Shown piece by piece: positions 47,564 to 58,406 of a stretch of DNA of 64,000 nucleotides. The stretch is taken from assembly GCA_028753945.1 (NCBI GenBank), contig JAPNXP010000002.1, forward strand, positions 7,316,001-7,380,000, given 5' to 3'. Position 1 is the stretch's first letter. The number at the start of each line of letters is the position of its first letter. Made by a program: the position numbers and the translations under genes. The notes below the pieces were generated by a model, which was given only the letters and a program-made list of their open reading frames with translations, was not told where the DNA came from and ran no database searches. The DNA is from Hexactinellida sp. DTS-2022 (taxonomy: Eukaryota; Porifera; Hexactinellida).

Positions 47564-48153
47564 CAGGGTTGGGTTCAATTATAATTGTAATTAATTCAAT
47601 TACAATTAATTCCTTTTTTAAATCAATTGTAATTGTAATTGTAATTGAAAAACACAAATCCCTATAATTGTAATTGTAATTGAAATACACAAAATTCCTA
47701 TAATTGTAATTGTAATTGTAATTATAAAGGACTAATCCATTTAGGAAATTTCGATTGTAATAAATTGTTCTTAAAAGCACACCGAAAAATTGTCGATTAC
47801 ACGTTTTCTAGTGTCATTTATTAATATAAATTATTTGACATCAGCATGGTTTGGCCTGACATTTTTGCTACACTTCTAATAGGGGGTTGATTTTACATGA
47901 ATAAATGGCTTCTCTTTGTAATCATGAGGGTATATACGTAAATTTTGAGCATTCAGTACTCAGCCATCTACCTACTCATAGGATTGGATTCAATTATAAC
48001 TATTACTTTTTTTTGACATAATTGTAATTGTACTGTAATTTAAAAACACAAATAAGTATAATTGTAATTGTAATTGTAATTGTAATTGGAAACACAAATC
48101 CTTATAATTGTAATTGTAATTGTAGTTGAAAATTATAATTGAACCCAACCCTG
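47564..48153. mobile_element. hAT-like palindromic element with (TGTAAT)n interior
   Basis: Ends CAGGGTTGGGTTCAATTATA / TATAATTGAACCCAACCCTG are perfectly inverted. Flanks cttgttag and ctgttagt fit an 8-bp duplication with a one-base indel. The interior holds four blocks of the hexamer taattg. The family is the same as 11590-11766. An internal gattggattcaattataac near 47982 suggests one element copy inside another. Confidence 0.65.
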
Positions 48154-48256
48154 CTGTTAGTTATCTATTTTTTACTGTGCCGAGTCACTGCCGACTATAC
48201 TATAGTATAGTGTGGCCCAGTATTGGAATGATTGCGTTCTTATAATAATGTTATTA

Positions 48257-48413
48257 CAGTGGATGTCGGTTATAAGCACATCGTCGGGAACTGCACTTGA
48301 TGTGCTTATAACCGACATAAATAATACAGGGTATATGGCAACCGTTTTACAACATAGTGTGCTTATATCCGATATGTTCTTATAACCGGTGTGCTTATAT
48401 CCGACATCTACTG
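48257..48413. mobile_element. 157-bp TA-flanked MITE
   Basis: It is flanked by TA (48255-48256, 48414-48415) inside a ttatta context. Ends are CAGTGGATGTCGGTTATAAG / reverse-complement CAGTAGATGTCGGATATAAG. The word gtgcttata recurs four times inside. Confidence 0.85.
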
Positions 48414-48619
48414 TATTATTATTACTGTGCCGACAATCTATAGTATAATGGCTCAGTTCAAAATCTTATTGCTTGGTATTTTGGTTCGTATCCTCTCCAC
48501 AGAACAGTTTTATTGAGCCCAAATTTTCAGGATATGTCCATGGGTTACAGATGTGAACCTGGGTCACAAATCATGATTAATTAATCATCAAATTAGATTA
48601 GCTAGTTTTAATTGGGGAA

Positions 48620-48760
48620 ACTCGGAAAGTATGCTAATTCTGAATTTCGCATTTCTAAATTTCGAAAATGAATATTTTATGTTGTTCTTTGTGCTGTTGT
48701 CTAACATAATGAGGAAAATTATTGATGAAAATTCAAATTGATTCTATAAACGAGTACTAC
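48620..48760 (+). repeat. Dispersed repeat D, partial copy
   Basis: It shares agtatgct(a)attctgaatttcgcattt, the atgaatatttt-gttgtt region and aaaattcaaa with the longer copies at 11230, 53114 and 63502. The head of the repeat is absent. Confidence 0.5.
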
Positions 48761-48836
48761 AACTATCCGTCGCGAAACAAACAAACAAACAAATTAAAGT
48801 AGAGAATAAACAAGAATAAACAAGAATAATACTTAC

Positions 48837-49216
48837 CTTATAAGGGCCTCCACCGGCCCCCTCCCCCTCTCCCCAATGGTAGGGATATTGTAAAGGACGG
48901 CCGCCATGTCAAACATGACGGCCGCCCTCTGTGAGGAGGCCTGGGTGTCCCGGACGGTGGTCTGTGAATCGCGGGTTTGAGATCGCTCTACCGCCCGGAA
49001 CACCTCCATGTACTCCGCGAGGGGGAGGGGGAGGGGGGCGAAGAGCCCGCTAGCGATGGGCGGTGAATTAGGGGGGAACTGGAACGGTGTTGTAGAGGGG
49101 AACGGTGGTGTTGAGGGGGACGGTGGTGTTGAGGGGGACGGTGGTGTAGAGGGGGACAATTGGGGGGAAACGCCACACGTGGGGCAGGCCGGTTTTAGGG
49201 GGTTGGGTGTGGCCAT
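48837..49216 (-). CDS. Putative proline-rich coding exon with splice donor, unknown protein
   Basis: The ATG at 49216 lies in a good context (agagaATGG). It opens a reading frame of about 126 codons that ends at a near-perfect 5' splice site, AG|GTAAGTATT (junction 48837/48836); without splicing the frame stops at once. The protein starts ATPNPLKPACPTCG with a C-x2-C, has a Pro/Ser/Thr tract with repeated PSTPPSP units (24-bp DNA repeats, about 49080-49155), then a helix-like part LAEYMEVFRAVERSQTRDSQ and AAVMFDMAAVLYNIPTIGE. GC content is far above the flanks, like the Mutator-like gene at 58-61 kb. The protein is not recognised. It could be a host exon or part of a mobile-element gene. No downstream exon was identified. 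Confidence 0.5.
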
Positions 49217-49264
49217 TCTCTAACATAAACAATTGGAAATATACATTGTTGAATATATTAATAA

Positions 49265-49426
49265 CAATAAATGCCGTTATAACGAAGTCTGATATAATGA
49301 ATTAACTACTTATAACGAAATGGAGATTTCCCCAATAGCACTAAATGCATAAATTATATTCCGCTTTTCGGAATAAAACGAAGGAATTTACAGGCTCAAG
49401 CACTTCGTTATAACGAGAGTTCATTG
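49265..49426. mobile_element. 162-bp MITE with GTTATAACGAA ends (Tigger-like)
   Basis: CAATAAATGCCGTTATAACG at the left pairs with CAATGAACTCTCGTTATAAC read from the right. TA follows the right end but the left flank is aa. The end type resembles Tigger elements. Confidence 0.6.
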
Positions 49427-49474
49427 TAAATGTAATATTCCTTTTATACTAGTACGTAATATGTATAGTAAATA

Positions 49475-49530
49475 CAGTACACCCTCGGTAATCCGACCCA
49501 CTCTAATCCGAACAGGAGTGGCATTTTTGA
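49475..49530 (+). mobile_element. Solo pogo-like end
   Basis: TA|CAGTACACCCTCGGTAATCC followed by a second ctaatccgaa word; it is close to the outer element at 17824. No right end was seen, so the element is truncated or its end has decayed. Confidence 0.5.
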
Positions 49531-50843
49531 AGGAGGAAAACTTCTAAGGAACCCAAACAGGGATTTATCAAGGAATGTCTGGGAAATAAACATTTGGACA
49601 GCACCTGGCACCAAATTAAGTGCCAAACCGGCTCCTAATTGAACCACACTGCAAGCACCTTTGCAACTAAACCGATGCCTGGCTGGAACCAAAAGTGCCG
49701 GCCAGACATCTAGATAAACCCCTGGAGACAAGCCTACTCTGAAACAATAGTACTACTGTTACGTGGGTTACTAGCGGCCACCTGAAATATTCATTTATGA
49801 TTACCTGTAATATAATCAACCTGTGTATTAAGTTATGCTCAGGGGGTAAGTGTTACCAATGTGACAGCTCGTATTTTTTATTACGTAAATGGCAAAATGC
49901 GTGATGTAGGAATTTCGTTAATTTTTCGTTACATAACCGAAGATTTTTCTGCGCACCTAGATTCAGTTTGAGGTCAGCCGCCCAAATACTATATTTGCAT
50001 TAGGTCTTTTGGAGTATATATCTCTCGAGTTTAGCATGTCTGGAAAAGTATTGCTCAAGTTCACGAATCTGGATGACAGACCGTTACTATCAGGTTCAAG
50101 TTTCTTCAGTTTTTATTAAATACAACCGGAATTTAATTCGAAAAGACATTATTTGGATGCAAGCGAGGGCCGAAGGGCCGAGTGCAAGTTGTAAGAATGC
50201 GAGTGCGAGAGCGCGGACGAGCAGGTATGGATAATATTTCTTGGTTTAAGGAATGTGGAAAGAAAATTAGACCGAAAATTGCAAATTTGGGTCAGACGAA
50301 CGATGACAAATTTTAATAATACAAGACTGAGTAGTACATATTATCCGAAAAAGAATATATGAATAGAAATAACATTATATCAAATAATTATTACAAAGAA
50401 ATACAAACCCCTACAAAGTGCCTAAGAATGAAATTGATATTCAAATACTCGCTTGAATGATTAATTGTTGTTCATTCTATCCAACATACTCCAGATCTAT
50501 TCTCGCCGTTGTATAAAGGTGCGATTGACACAAATAAACAGAGAGTATCGAGTTTGTCTAAAGAAACTTCAAATTCTGCTGTGCAATGGAGAAAATGCAT
50601 GTTCTGAATTCTGTGAAATATAATTATTTAACACATTATTTGACTAATTCAAATCGACATGCAGATAGTATAATGTCATAGCACAATAAGGGAAAGTGCA
50701 AATAACGATGAGAAAATTACCTTAAGTAATCAAATAAAGCGGAAAGCAGAAATATCTTTTCTAACCTTCGATAATTATTTAATGAAACCTGTAGAGAATC
50801 TCATGAAGCATCCTGTGTAACTTTCAAAAAATTATAGAGTAGT
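49531..50843. other. Long stretch without genes
   Basis: The 95-codon minus ORF at 49444-49731 runs into the solo pogo-like end and has no known domain. Near 50161 is the GC-rich word agcgagggccgaagggccga, related to 63954. Nothing else was recognised. Confidence 0.4.
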
Positions 50844-51808
50844 ATGTATAAGAGAAGGAGAATTTCACTACCGAAACTACCTTCAAATGTGGTTGAATTT
50901 GATAAATATCTGCGCGAATCAAAATATTATAATAATCATTAAAGACAGTTATCGAACCAGATCAAGTAGCGATTATTTTGGTTCAAGCTACATGTTAAGC
51001 AAGTTAAATAGTTCGACTGATATCCACTTTGATGCTACCTTTAAAATAGTTCCTAGATTGTTCTACCAGCTTTTTACTATTTTTATTCATATCAACCGAC
51101 ATACTATCTCTGCATTGCATGAAAAAGAAATACACAAAGTTTATATCTCACTGGAATTACCGACATCTGAAATAGATGACTCGGCAAAGGAACTTGTTAA
51201 AAAATTTCGAACCTACATTAACAGGACATGGATCAGTGGAAATGTTGACCTCTCAGTATTCTATTACGAAAATGAGACAAACAATGCCCCCGAATCTTAT
51301 CATAAATCACTAAAGTCCTCTATTAAACTCCACATCCAAACATATGGAAATTTATGGCCTATTTGAAGTTTGAACAACATCATTACAATTTACAGATAAT
51401 GACATTGAATTTCAGCGATGCTGGAAAACAAAGAAATAACTAGAGAAGCGAATTCCTGTACAAAGGCCAAAAAAGCAAAACGAAATGAATGTAAAGAAAA
51501 TACCTGAATGGTTTTTATAGTACAGGTGAATACCTAGAGATGCAATTTCAGTAACAATTGACCGTGAACATTTCAAACCTTATATTTCATCGAAAGTTTC
51601 AGATATAACAATAAATGAAAATGAAACTGACGAAGATGAATTTACACCCGATCCCGATCAGTGCCACGTATGTCTAATGCCAAGGTAGTCAAATTTTGCA
51701 CTATTGCATGGTGATTGTGTACATGGTGGGTTTTGTGAAGCTTGTGCTAATCAACTCTCGAATATGGGTACCAATTGTCCAATTTGTCGGGGACCAATTA
51801 ATTGAATA
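50844..51808 (+). pseudogene. MULE transposase with C-terminal RING finger, internally deleted
   Basis: It starts at ATG 50844 (MYKRRRISLPKLPSNVVEFD), then a frameshift. The first catalytic block reads TDIHFDATFKIVPRLFYQLF and TIFIHINRHTISALH. The central part of a MULE transposase, including the second acidic residue, is missing: the reading jumps to ELVKKFRTYINRTWISGNVD, FYYENETNNAPESYHKSLKS. After more stops the end is QCHVCLMP, then LLHGDCVHGGFCEACANQL and CPICRGPIN before a stop: a RING finger with an amber stop inside. MULE transposases ending in a RING are known from insect genomes as I recall. About 300 codons remain; the gene is dead. Confidence 0.75.
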
Positions 51809-52029
51809 GTAAGGATTTTTCAATAAATTGCATCTCAATACGTATTCACATTAATCTGTAATTTCATTAATTACTTTATTATTTGTATTGCTCATTATTC
51901 ACATCAATAAATCCAAAGTCAGTTGATGCATTTTATCGAGAAAATTCGGAGTAATTTTACACTTCAATATCAAATTGTCTGCAGAGTTTTTATTTTATGA
52001 TACATAATTCTCTTATATCCAGGATACAT
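51809..52029. other. Stretch without genes
   Basis: This is likely the 3' non-coding part of the MULE-RING element; no terminal repeat was identified. Confidence 0.4.
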
Positions 52030-52240
52030 TTTCTAGGACAAATTCCAACCTTGAATATTTGTAGGACAATTCCAAAATAGTAGTAGGACAAATTCCAACC
52101 TTTGAATATTTGTAGGACAAATTCCAAAATAGTAGTAGACTATTAGGACAAATTCCAACCTTTGAATATTTGTAGGACAAATTCCACTATTTTGCATATA
52201 GGAAAAATTCAGAGAGTTTTGTAGGACAAATCCAGCTATC
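52030..52240 (+). repeat. Tandem repeat of taggacaaattcca units
   Basis: About seven units of taggacaaattcca occur, alternating with acctttgaatatttg and aaatagtag spacers; the larger period is about 55 bp and then shortens. It lies just downstream of the MULE-RING remnant and might belong to its terminal repeat, by analogy with the MULE at 3163; that is inference. Confidence 0.7.
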
Positions 52241-53113
52241 CCACAATACTAGAGGGCATCACTTAATAGGTCGCTTCGCTGCAGATTACAACCACAAAAA
52301 TTCTAAAATTACAGCTGTGCCCATTGCATTTCAATTTGGAGCACTACACTACTCGGCCAAAAGTATTTGAATAACAATAATCTGTATTCATATATTCGAG
52401 CTTATAGCAGTAGAATAATATTAGTAGATGCTTCAACATGGATGTTTATATAAAACGATAGGATAGCAAGATTTTTGAATTAGAATACACAAATTCTGAT
52501 TTCACGTTTGAATTCCACATGGTCGAATTATTATAGGTGGTAATTTCAAATCATTACAATTATTTATTTTTACGGAGATACAGCCACATTCCATTTGTAC
52601 CACTTGTACCACAAGTGGCACGTGGCAGACTCTTATGCCACTTCTTGAATATTTGCTAAAGTGACTTCAAATCAGAATATTTTTACATATACTATAACTA
52701 GTATATTCAGATATATACAGTCACTTCAGTACCATTAATTTGATACCAGGCGAATATTGTGTCTGCAATAAAATCAGCGACGATTAGTGACTCCACAAGG
52801 AAATGCTGTATGCACAGTTGTAATTTTAGATTTTGTATTCTTAGTTCTTATTATTATTATTATTACTATTTAATCGAAACGAAAAAAGGTGCAAACCTCA
52901 ACTTCTTGTTCAGACAAGGTTTCAATATTGCATATTTGATATTCATATGTCTATCCCGGTACGGGCCTAGAAAATGTTACAATGTGATCACCCTTAACTT
53001 AGCAACAATGAAAATTAATCAATGGCCAGTAAATATACTACATTAGTATATGCTTTTATCCCTTTGTCCAAATTTCATTGAATGTCAACTTGTTGTCGGG
53101 TCCAATCTATAAT
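52241..53113. other. Stretch without genes
   Basis: Short palindromes occur around 52585-52625 (gtaccacttgtaccacaagtgg). A (TTA)n tract lies near 52850-52868. The ORF 52759-53046 spans that tract and is unrecognised. Confidence 0.4.
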
Positions 53114-53340
53114 ATTAAATCTCGATTGTTGTTAGTGTGTTTGTTTGTTTGTTTGTTTGTTAGTCCGGATTGTATTAAAGTGATGGGGGAATAGAAACAG
53201 CATATATATATGAGATAGAAACTAAGTTCCAAATGTTATAATAGGTAAACAAGTATGCTGACTTCTAATTTCGCGTTTATAAATTTTTATATGAATATTT
53301 GTTGTTGTTGTTGTTGTTCACATAAAATAGGTAAATCCGC
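53114..53340 (+). repeat. Dispersed repeat D, copy 2
   Basis: It has the same motif order as 11230-11560: aaatctcgattgttgtt, (gttt)n, agtccgga, attaaagtgatggggg, aatgttataataggtaaac, (gttgtt)n. It ends at aaataggtaaat, where a pogo-like relic begins. Confidence 0.65.
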
Positions 53341-53450
53341 TGAATTGAAACACCGGTTAATCGGGAACACCGGTTAATCGGGACAACTCCCCAAGAACCA
53401 AATCTTTTCCATAGAAGCTAGTAGAAAAATTTCCGGCTAATCGGGAAAAA
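53341..53450. mobile_element. Pogo-like relic
   Basis: tccgct, then two copies of acaccggttaatcggga, resemble the subterminal words of 18117-18648 and 44158-44325. The terminal CAGT is lost and no right end was found. Confidence 0.45.
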
Positions 53451-54101
53451 ATCAAGTATAATTGGATTCAAATTGATGCTCGCTCGATAGAAAATTCATA
53501 TTGATCAAAACAAATTATAATAATCTTGATCAATTCTGATAAAGGTATAACAAATACCTAAATAAATTTATTGTCTTATTGATTTCCGTAAAATCGAAAT
53601 TTACCAGAGGTTATGACTTTTGTGGTGCACGAATAGTTCCAAACGGTCCACAAAATAATATCTAAGCATTATGCAATGGTTTATTTCGAAGTTGAGAAGT
53701 ATTAAGCAATAAAAATATGATAATTTCTCTATAAAATATAAAATGATTTCGTGGTACGTCAGTGGCGCAAGGTGGTATATTTCCTAAGTATTTTGAATTT
53801 CTGGATAAAATTTGGTGTGAATACAACCAACGTATAGACCATGCGATATATGCAATGCAATGAAAATCGAGATTGTCGCATCAATGGTTTAGTCGAGCCT
53901 TAAGGCTTATACTATGGATGTGAGTGACCTTCAAGTGTCTGCAAGGAGGAATTGTTATAACAGATTTAAGGGCTTACCTATATTGGCAACACTTTCCATT
54001 TAGCTTTGCAAAGGTGAATTGATGTCAAATTACCCACCTGATATTATATTTCCTCAATAAATGGAGAACTAAGTTTTAATACTGTATAGTGTGTACTCAG
54101 C
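53451..54101. other. Stretch without genes
   Basis: No coding sequence or clear repeat was recognised; part may be the interior of the pogo-like relic. Confidence 0.4.
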
Positions 54102-54105
54102 TTAA

Positions 54106-54823
54106 GGTTAAATTACCCCACGTGAATGAAAGTTCTTGTATTAATCTGTAATTGTGAGAAATATATACCTATACGATACAAATCAATAAACCAAAAAGAA
54201 AATGTCCCTATCTATTATACTTTTTATTTTTTGTCGGTTTCAAAATTTGGCTAATACAAATCTCCCATAGGGCGATTTCCAAAAGTGGTGGTCGATATTA
54301 TGCGGTAATTTGGCAATGCAATTATCAATGTTTGTCATCAGAATCAATATTTAAAGATTATAAGCGTACGGAGTAGGTAGACGGTTTACATTTTTGAATT
54401 ATGACTTGGAATTTTTTTTATCAAGCATTTTATCAAATTTCGCATGAAAAGATGACCTTTTTATTCATTTTTTGGTTTCAAAAGGTCGCAATATTTTTTA
54501 TTTAGATCTTATCAAAATTCTAAACCACTCACCAACCGCCCATAACGATGATCTTTCTGATAGATCACACAGTACAGGTCTTTAGCAAATAATGATCTTG
54601 CAAACTACACACTTATCAGGTGGAGTCGAAAAAATCCCCCTATGGGACTTTTGTATTAGCATAATACTGCAAGCCCAATAATTTCGAATTTATAGAAGAT
54701 AATTAGATTTCGTTTTCAGTTTCGATATAGCTATAATCTCTTCCATCATATATGTGAAATTCAAACTCCCACCTTCAAAACTAAATTCATGTGTTTTTTG
54801 GGTGAATCTGCCGTAATTTAACC
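54106..54823 (+). mobile_element. TTAA-flanked element, family B, copy 2
   Basis: The 718-bp element has TTAA at 54102-54105 and 54824-54827. It is highly similar to 9675-10391 throughout, differing by scattered substitutions. The ends are GGTTAAATTACCCCACGTG and cgtaatttaacc. Confidence 0.9.
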
Positions 54824-54872
54824 TTAATAGAGCCACCTTTTAATTTGGAACCCATAAAGGTGTGAAAAAGTA

Positions 54873-55028
54873 CAGTATAACCTTGTTAGTACGAACACGG
54901 TTAATAAGAACACTAATTCAGTCCCCTTCAAAGCCTTTTCAATTGAAATGACATTGGTTAATACGAATTCCGGATAATGCGAAATAATTTTACGGTCCCC
55001 TGATGTTCGTACAAACAAGGTTTTACTG
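54873..55028. mobile_element. 156-bp TA-flanked MITE, TTAGTACGAA family
   Basis: It is flanked by TA (54871-54872, 55029-55030). Ends CAGTATAACCTTGTTAGTAC / reverse-complement CAGTAAAACCTTGTTTGTAC. It shares ccttttcaa, ttggttaatacgaattccgg and gcgaa with 46958-47142. Confidence 0.85.
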
Positions 55029-55074
55029 TATTTGATATATTTCTCAAATATTTGTTTTGAATGCTAAAGCCCAG

Positions 55075-55165
55075 CATATACAAAGTTGCATGCAACAAGG
55101 TAACATACACGGTGCAACAATGTTGCATGCAACATTTATTTTCGTGCAACATTGTTGCATGAAAA
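55075..55165. repeat. Cluster of GTTGCATGCAAC palindromes
   Basis: gttgcatgcaac occurs twice exactly and gcaacattgttgc / gcaacaatgttgc twice, all dyads, within 90 bp. It could be the core of a foldback element. Confidence 0.6.
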
Positions 55166-56847
55166 TTGCTTTATTACAATGGTAAAATATTATTTTAAAA
55201 CTGAAATTGTTGTAAATCGCGAACTTTCACTTATTTTCACTGAAACTTTTGATGGAGGGATATACAATGAAGCAGGCTAGATGCATATAAATTGGGCCAT
55301 GTTTGCGTTTAGGAGCGCGAAAACTGCCGAACCTCCACATAGAGTAATACAAAACTAACCTTTAGGTGTACAAAATTCATACTCTAGTGACCTTAGGGCA
55401 ATTAGGAGCGTTCAATTTGAGTCCTGTATAATACCCTGCAATGAAGGTCAATGCTATTTGACTAATACTATTATAGATATGTAATCAGGCACATTTTGCA
55501 GTCTAAATATCGGAACTACGAAGGTATAACACGTAGTATACAAATTACATACTCAGTCTCAGATACATAGTACTATTTAGTAAATTCAAATATAGATGCG
55601 GGATATTGTCCAGGTTCGATCATAGGGACTGGTCAACTGGAGCAATGATTCCATGTACCTGGCCTGGGAATTGAGAGCACAAATATCCACTAATTGGAAA
55701 ATCCATTGTAGAGTATGCAAGAGGCAGCTAAGACATACCCGCTAATAATGCAAGTAAAGGTTCTTAATTGAACAAAAGTAGCAATCCAACATGTTCAGGG
55801 CCAGGGCCGGGGAGAAGACTCTGAACCGCCACTGGTTATGTAAAGTAAAATAAATAATATAAGCAAACTTTGATCGTATACATACACGAATAAATTTTTT
55901 ACCTTAGTGGCTTTCCAGAAGAACATTTTATCGAGTTGAATTATGAAAAGTAGAAATAATCTAATCACAATGAATATATAGTATATACATAGTGTATACA
56001 CTGTAGTCACAGTAACCATTTATTTGATATGAAATTTGTTCGCATTTACATCATACTTATATAAGTCATAACATCATTTCCTGTTGAAGAATAAATTCAC
56101 ATTCTTGAAACTGTCTGCGGTTAGTTTTTTGAGTCATATGATATCCTTCTCAAATGTGAATAAATGGTTTCAAATTTTGTATGGGTAAGCATGTTCGCGA
56201 TTTGGGATGGGGAATATGTTGGTATTATTGGTAAATTTGGTATACAGTGTATACACATTGTTTGAAATTTCTCGTTTCTATCTTCTCACTTTGCAAAACG
56301 TGAGAATATGTCATAATTTTGAATCCTAGGATCTTCGCATTTTATAGTTACTTGCATAGGTACAAAGTGCAAATGAATAAACTATTTACTTGGTATTAAA
56401 CTTATGTTACCAAAATATTCTAAATTACTCACATAGTATTGAAAAGAACAGGACACATCTTAATAGCAACACCAGGGGTTCATTAAATTAGTTCGTTTTA
56501 TCAGGAAAATCAAATTAACTAGATTCACTTTTATGTTCTGTAGTGCAGGGTGTACAAAAACAATGTTAAATATAAAAGTAAATTAATGAAAAAAAATGTA
56601 AACTGTTACACAAAAAAGAGTCAATCAATTCCTTGGAATATTAAAATTTCAATTGTGATTTAAGATATCATTAGAATAACTTGGCAGTCAAATATACATA
56701 CATCCGGGAACTTAGTTGGATTTTACTGTAGCTGAAATATGAAATTTAAATATCACTAAGGTACAGTCGAACCCGGTAATCAAAAGACAAATCTACCACC
56801 CAGGGTGCTTAACTTTGAGTATACAAACAGAGCTAATTATAGTAACC
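55166..56847. other. Long stretch without genes
   Basis: Only AT-driven short ORFs occur, for example 55795-56019 minus, rich in Ile/Leu/Tyr/Phe. A solo hAT-like end (ccgccactgg) lies near 55830. Nothing else was supported. Confidence 0.4.
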
Positions 56848-57143
56848 CATACCTGCCAACCACAGGGATTTTAACCATTTGCTGTTCTTTACAGGGAATT
56901 ATTACAATTGTACAGGGAATTTAACTCGGGACAAAATTAATGATTGGAAGTCAAATAATTCCTAATAAATGTCTACACTCTCAAAATGTAAAATTCTGTT
57001 AAATTAACAGTTCCTAATCAAACGTATAGTGTTTTCCTAAACGAGCGAGAGAAAAAATTTCGGGTGTACAGGGATTTTGGTCAATGACAGGGGAAAATTG
57101 GAGCCCAATACAGGGATATTACTCAAATAGGTTGGCAGGTATG
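56848..57143. mobile_element. 296-bp MITE with CATACCTGCCAACC ends
   Basis: CATACCTGCCAACC pairs with GGTTGGCAGGTATG. Flanks share gtaacc (56842-56847, 57144-57149). The word (t)acaggga recurs at least five times inside, which may be a subterminal binding motif. The superfamily is not assigned. Confidence 0.7.
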
Positions 57144-57702
57144 GTAACCAGGTGATGCCTAAATTGTGTTGCTATCTAGTAGATAGTCAAGTTGTTAGAT
57201 TTAACTAGTAAAGTGTGTTTCATGGACTATGAATAGACAAAAGAAAAGAGAAGGGGGGAGGCCAAATAATAATAATAATAATTATTATTATTATACATTA
57301 TTATTATTGAATTTCAGGCGCCACCCTTGACCATTATTGCTATTCACAACGGAAAGTAAATTCTGCGCTGACCTATCTTTCTACCGAAATAGCTGTCCGC
57401 CTAAATTTTTCTTTTAGAAAAATCCTCACTGAGAATTTGTTTAAAGCCCACCATACAGATTCAACTTCGTTGTATGCAATAAGGTAATATAAAACGATAT
57501 AACAAAGTAGCATTAAGATCGAACACTGATCTAGTTTTTATGTGTCATGTATGGTGGGATTGATGCAACAATGTGCAGGCTTTTGTGTTTGTCACATTTA
57601 TTAACAAAAAGGAGCTAAACTACTAGTCGTAAACTCGTGATGCAGCTAGTCAAACATGGCAGCAGGTCCTAAGGAAAAACATTAGACAAGAAAACAATAA
57701 TT
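57144..57702. other. Stretch without genes
   Basis: An (AAT)n/(ATT)n tract lies at about 57268-57310. No gene was found. Confidence 0.4.
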
Positions 57703-57936
57703 ACCGTCTTTACTCGAATAGTAGCCTCACGCACGGAATATTTCTCCCCAGGTATAATACTATTGGAATCAAATACATGCTAAATATTTATAAATAGCTA
57801 GATAAGTAATCAAGTTGGGTACAACGCCAAGTCAGCATGTGAGGGGAGTTAGTTTATGGATTAATGGCATACAGTTATCTGCTCATATAGTAACCCACAA
57901 GAAATAGTCGCCAGGGCTACTATTCAAGTAAAACGG
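57703..57936. mobile_element. 234-bp TA-flanked MITE, CGAATAGTAGCC family, copy 1
   Basis: It is flanked by TA (57701-57702, 57937-57938). The left end is CCGTCTTTACTCGAATAGTA; the right, reversed, is CCGTTTTACTTGAATAGTAG. The same family occurs at 63241-63500. Confidence 0.75.
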
Positions 57937-58134
57937 TAAATTAACAATTTGAAGACTCTCACCTTATAGTATCATGGCTGCCAAACCACTCATTGTTGCC
58001 TGCTTTTATTTTCAGAATACATCACAAACAATACAATTTTGTTAGAAAAATAAGTAAGCATATATAGAATAGAAATACTATAGTAAATATATTATTAGCA
58101 GGTATAATATAATATAATAATATGCTTATAAGTT

Positions 58135-58230
58135 TGTTTTTGTATATTTTATAGGAGTTTTTGTTTTTTTTTGTATATTTTTATAGGAGTTTTTGTTTTT
58201 TTTGTATATTTTTATAGGAGTTTTGTTTTT
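58135..58230 (+). repeat. Three tandem ~36-bp T-rich units
   Basis: Units of the form gttttt...gtatattttataggagttttt lie in the 3' region of the minus-strand Mutator-like gene. Confidence 0.75.
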
Positions 58231-58406
58231 TATATTATTAAAGTAAGTTGTAAGGAGTAACTATGGAGTAAGTAGTAACAGATGTTTACATTACGAAATG
58301 AATAAATAGAAAATGAAGTATGTGTAACTATATCTAATAAGAATTGATAAGAATGGTAATTTTTAGAGGATAAATGGAAGGGATATACCAAAAAACAACT
58401 CACGAA

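Noticed and set aside
47550-47780. 76-codon minus-strand ORF with YNYNYN repeats
   Set aside because: It is a translated hexamer tract inside a palindromic hAT-like element.
49008-49223. Glycine-rich ORF on the plus strand
   Set aside because: It is the antisense of the proline-rich exon repeats; the minus strand has the better start context and a splice donor.
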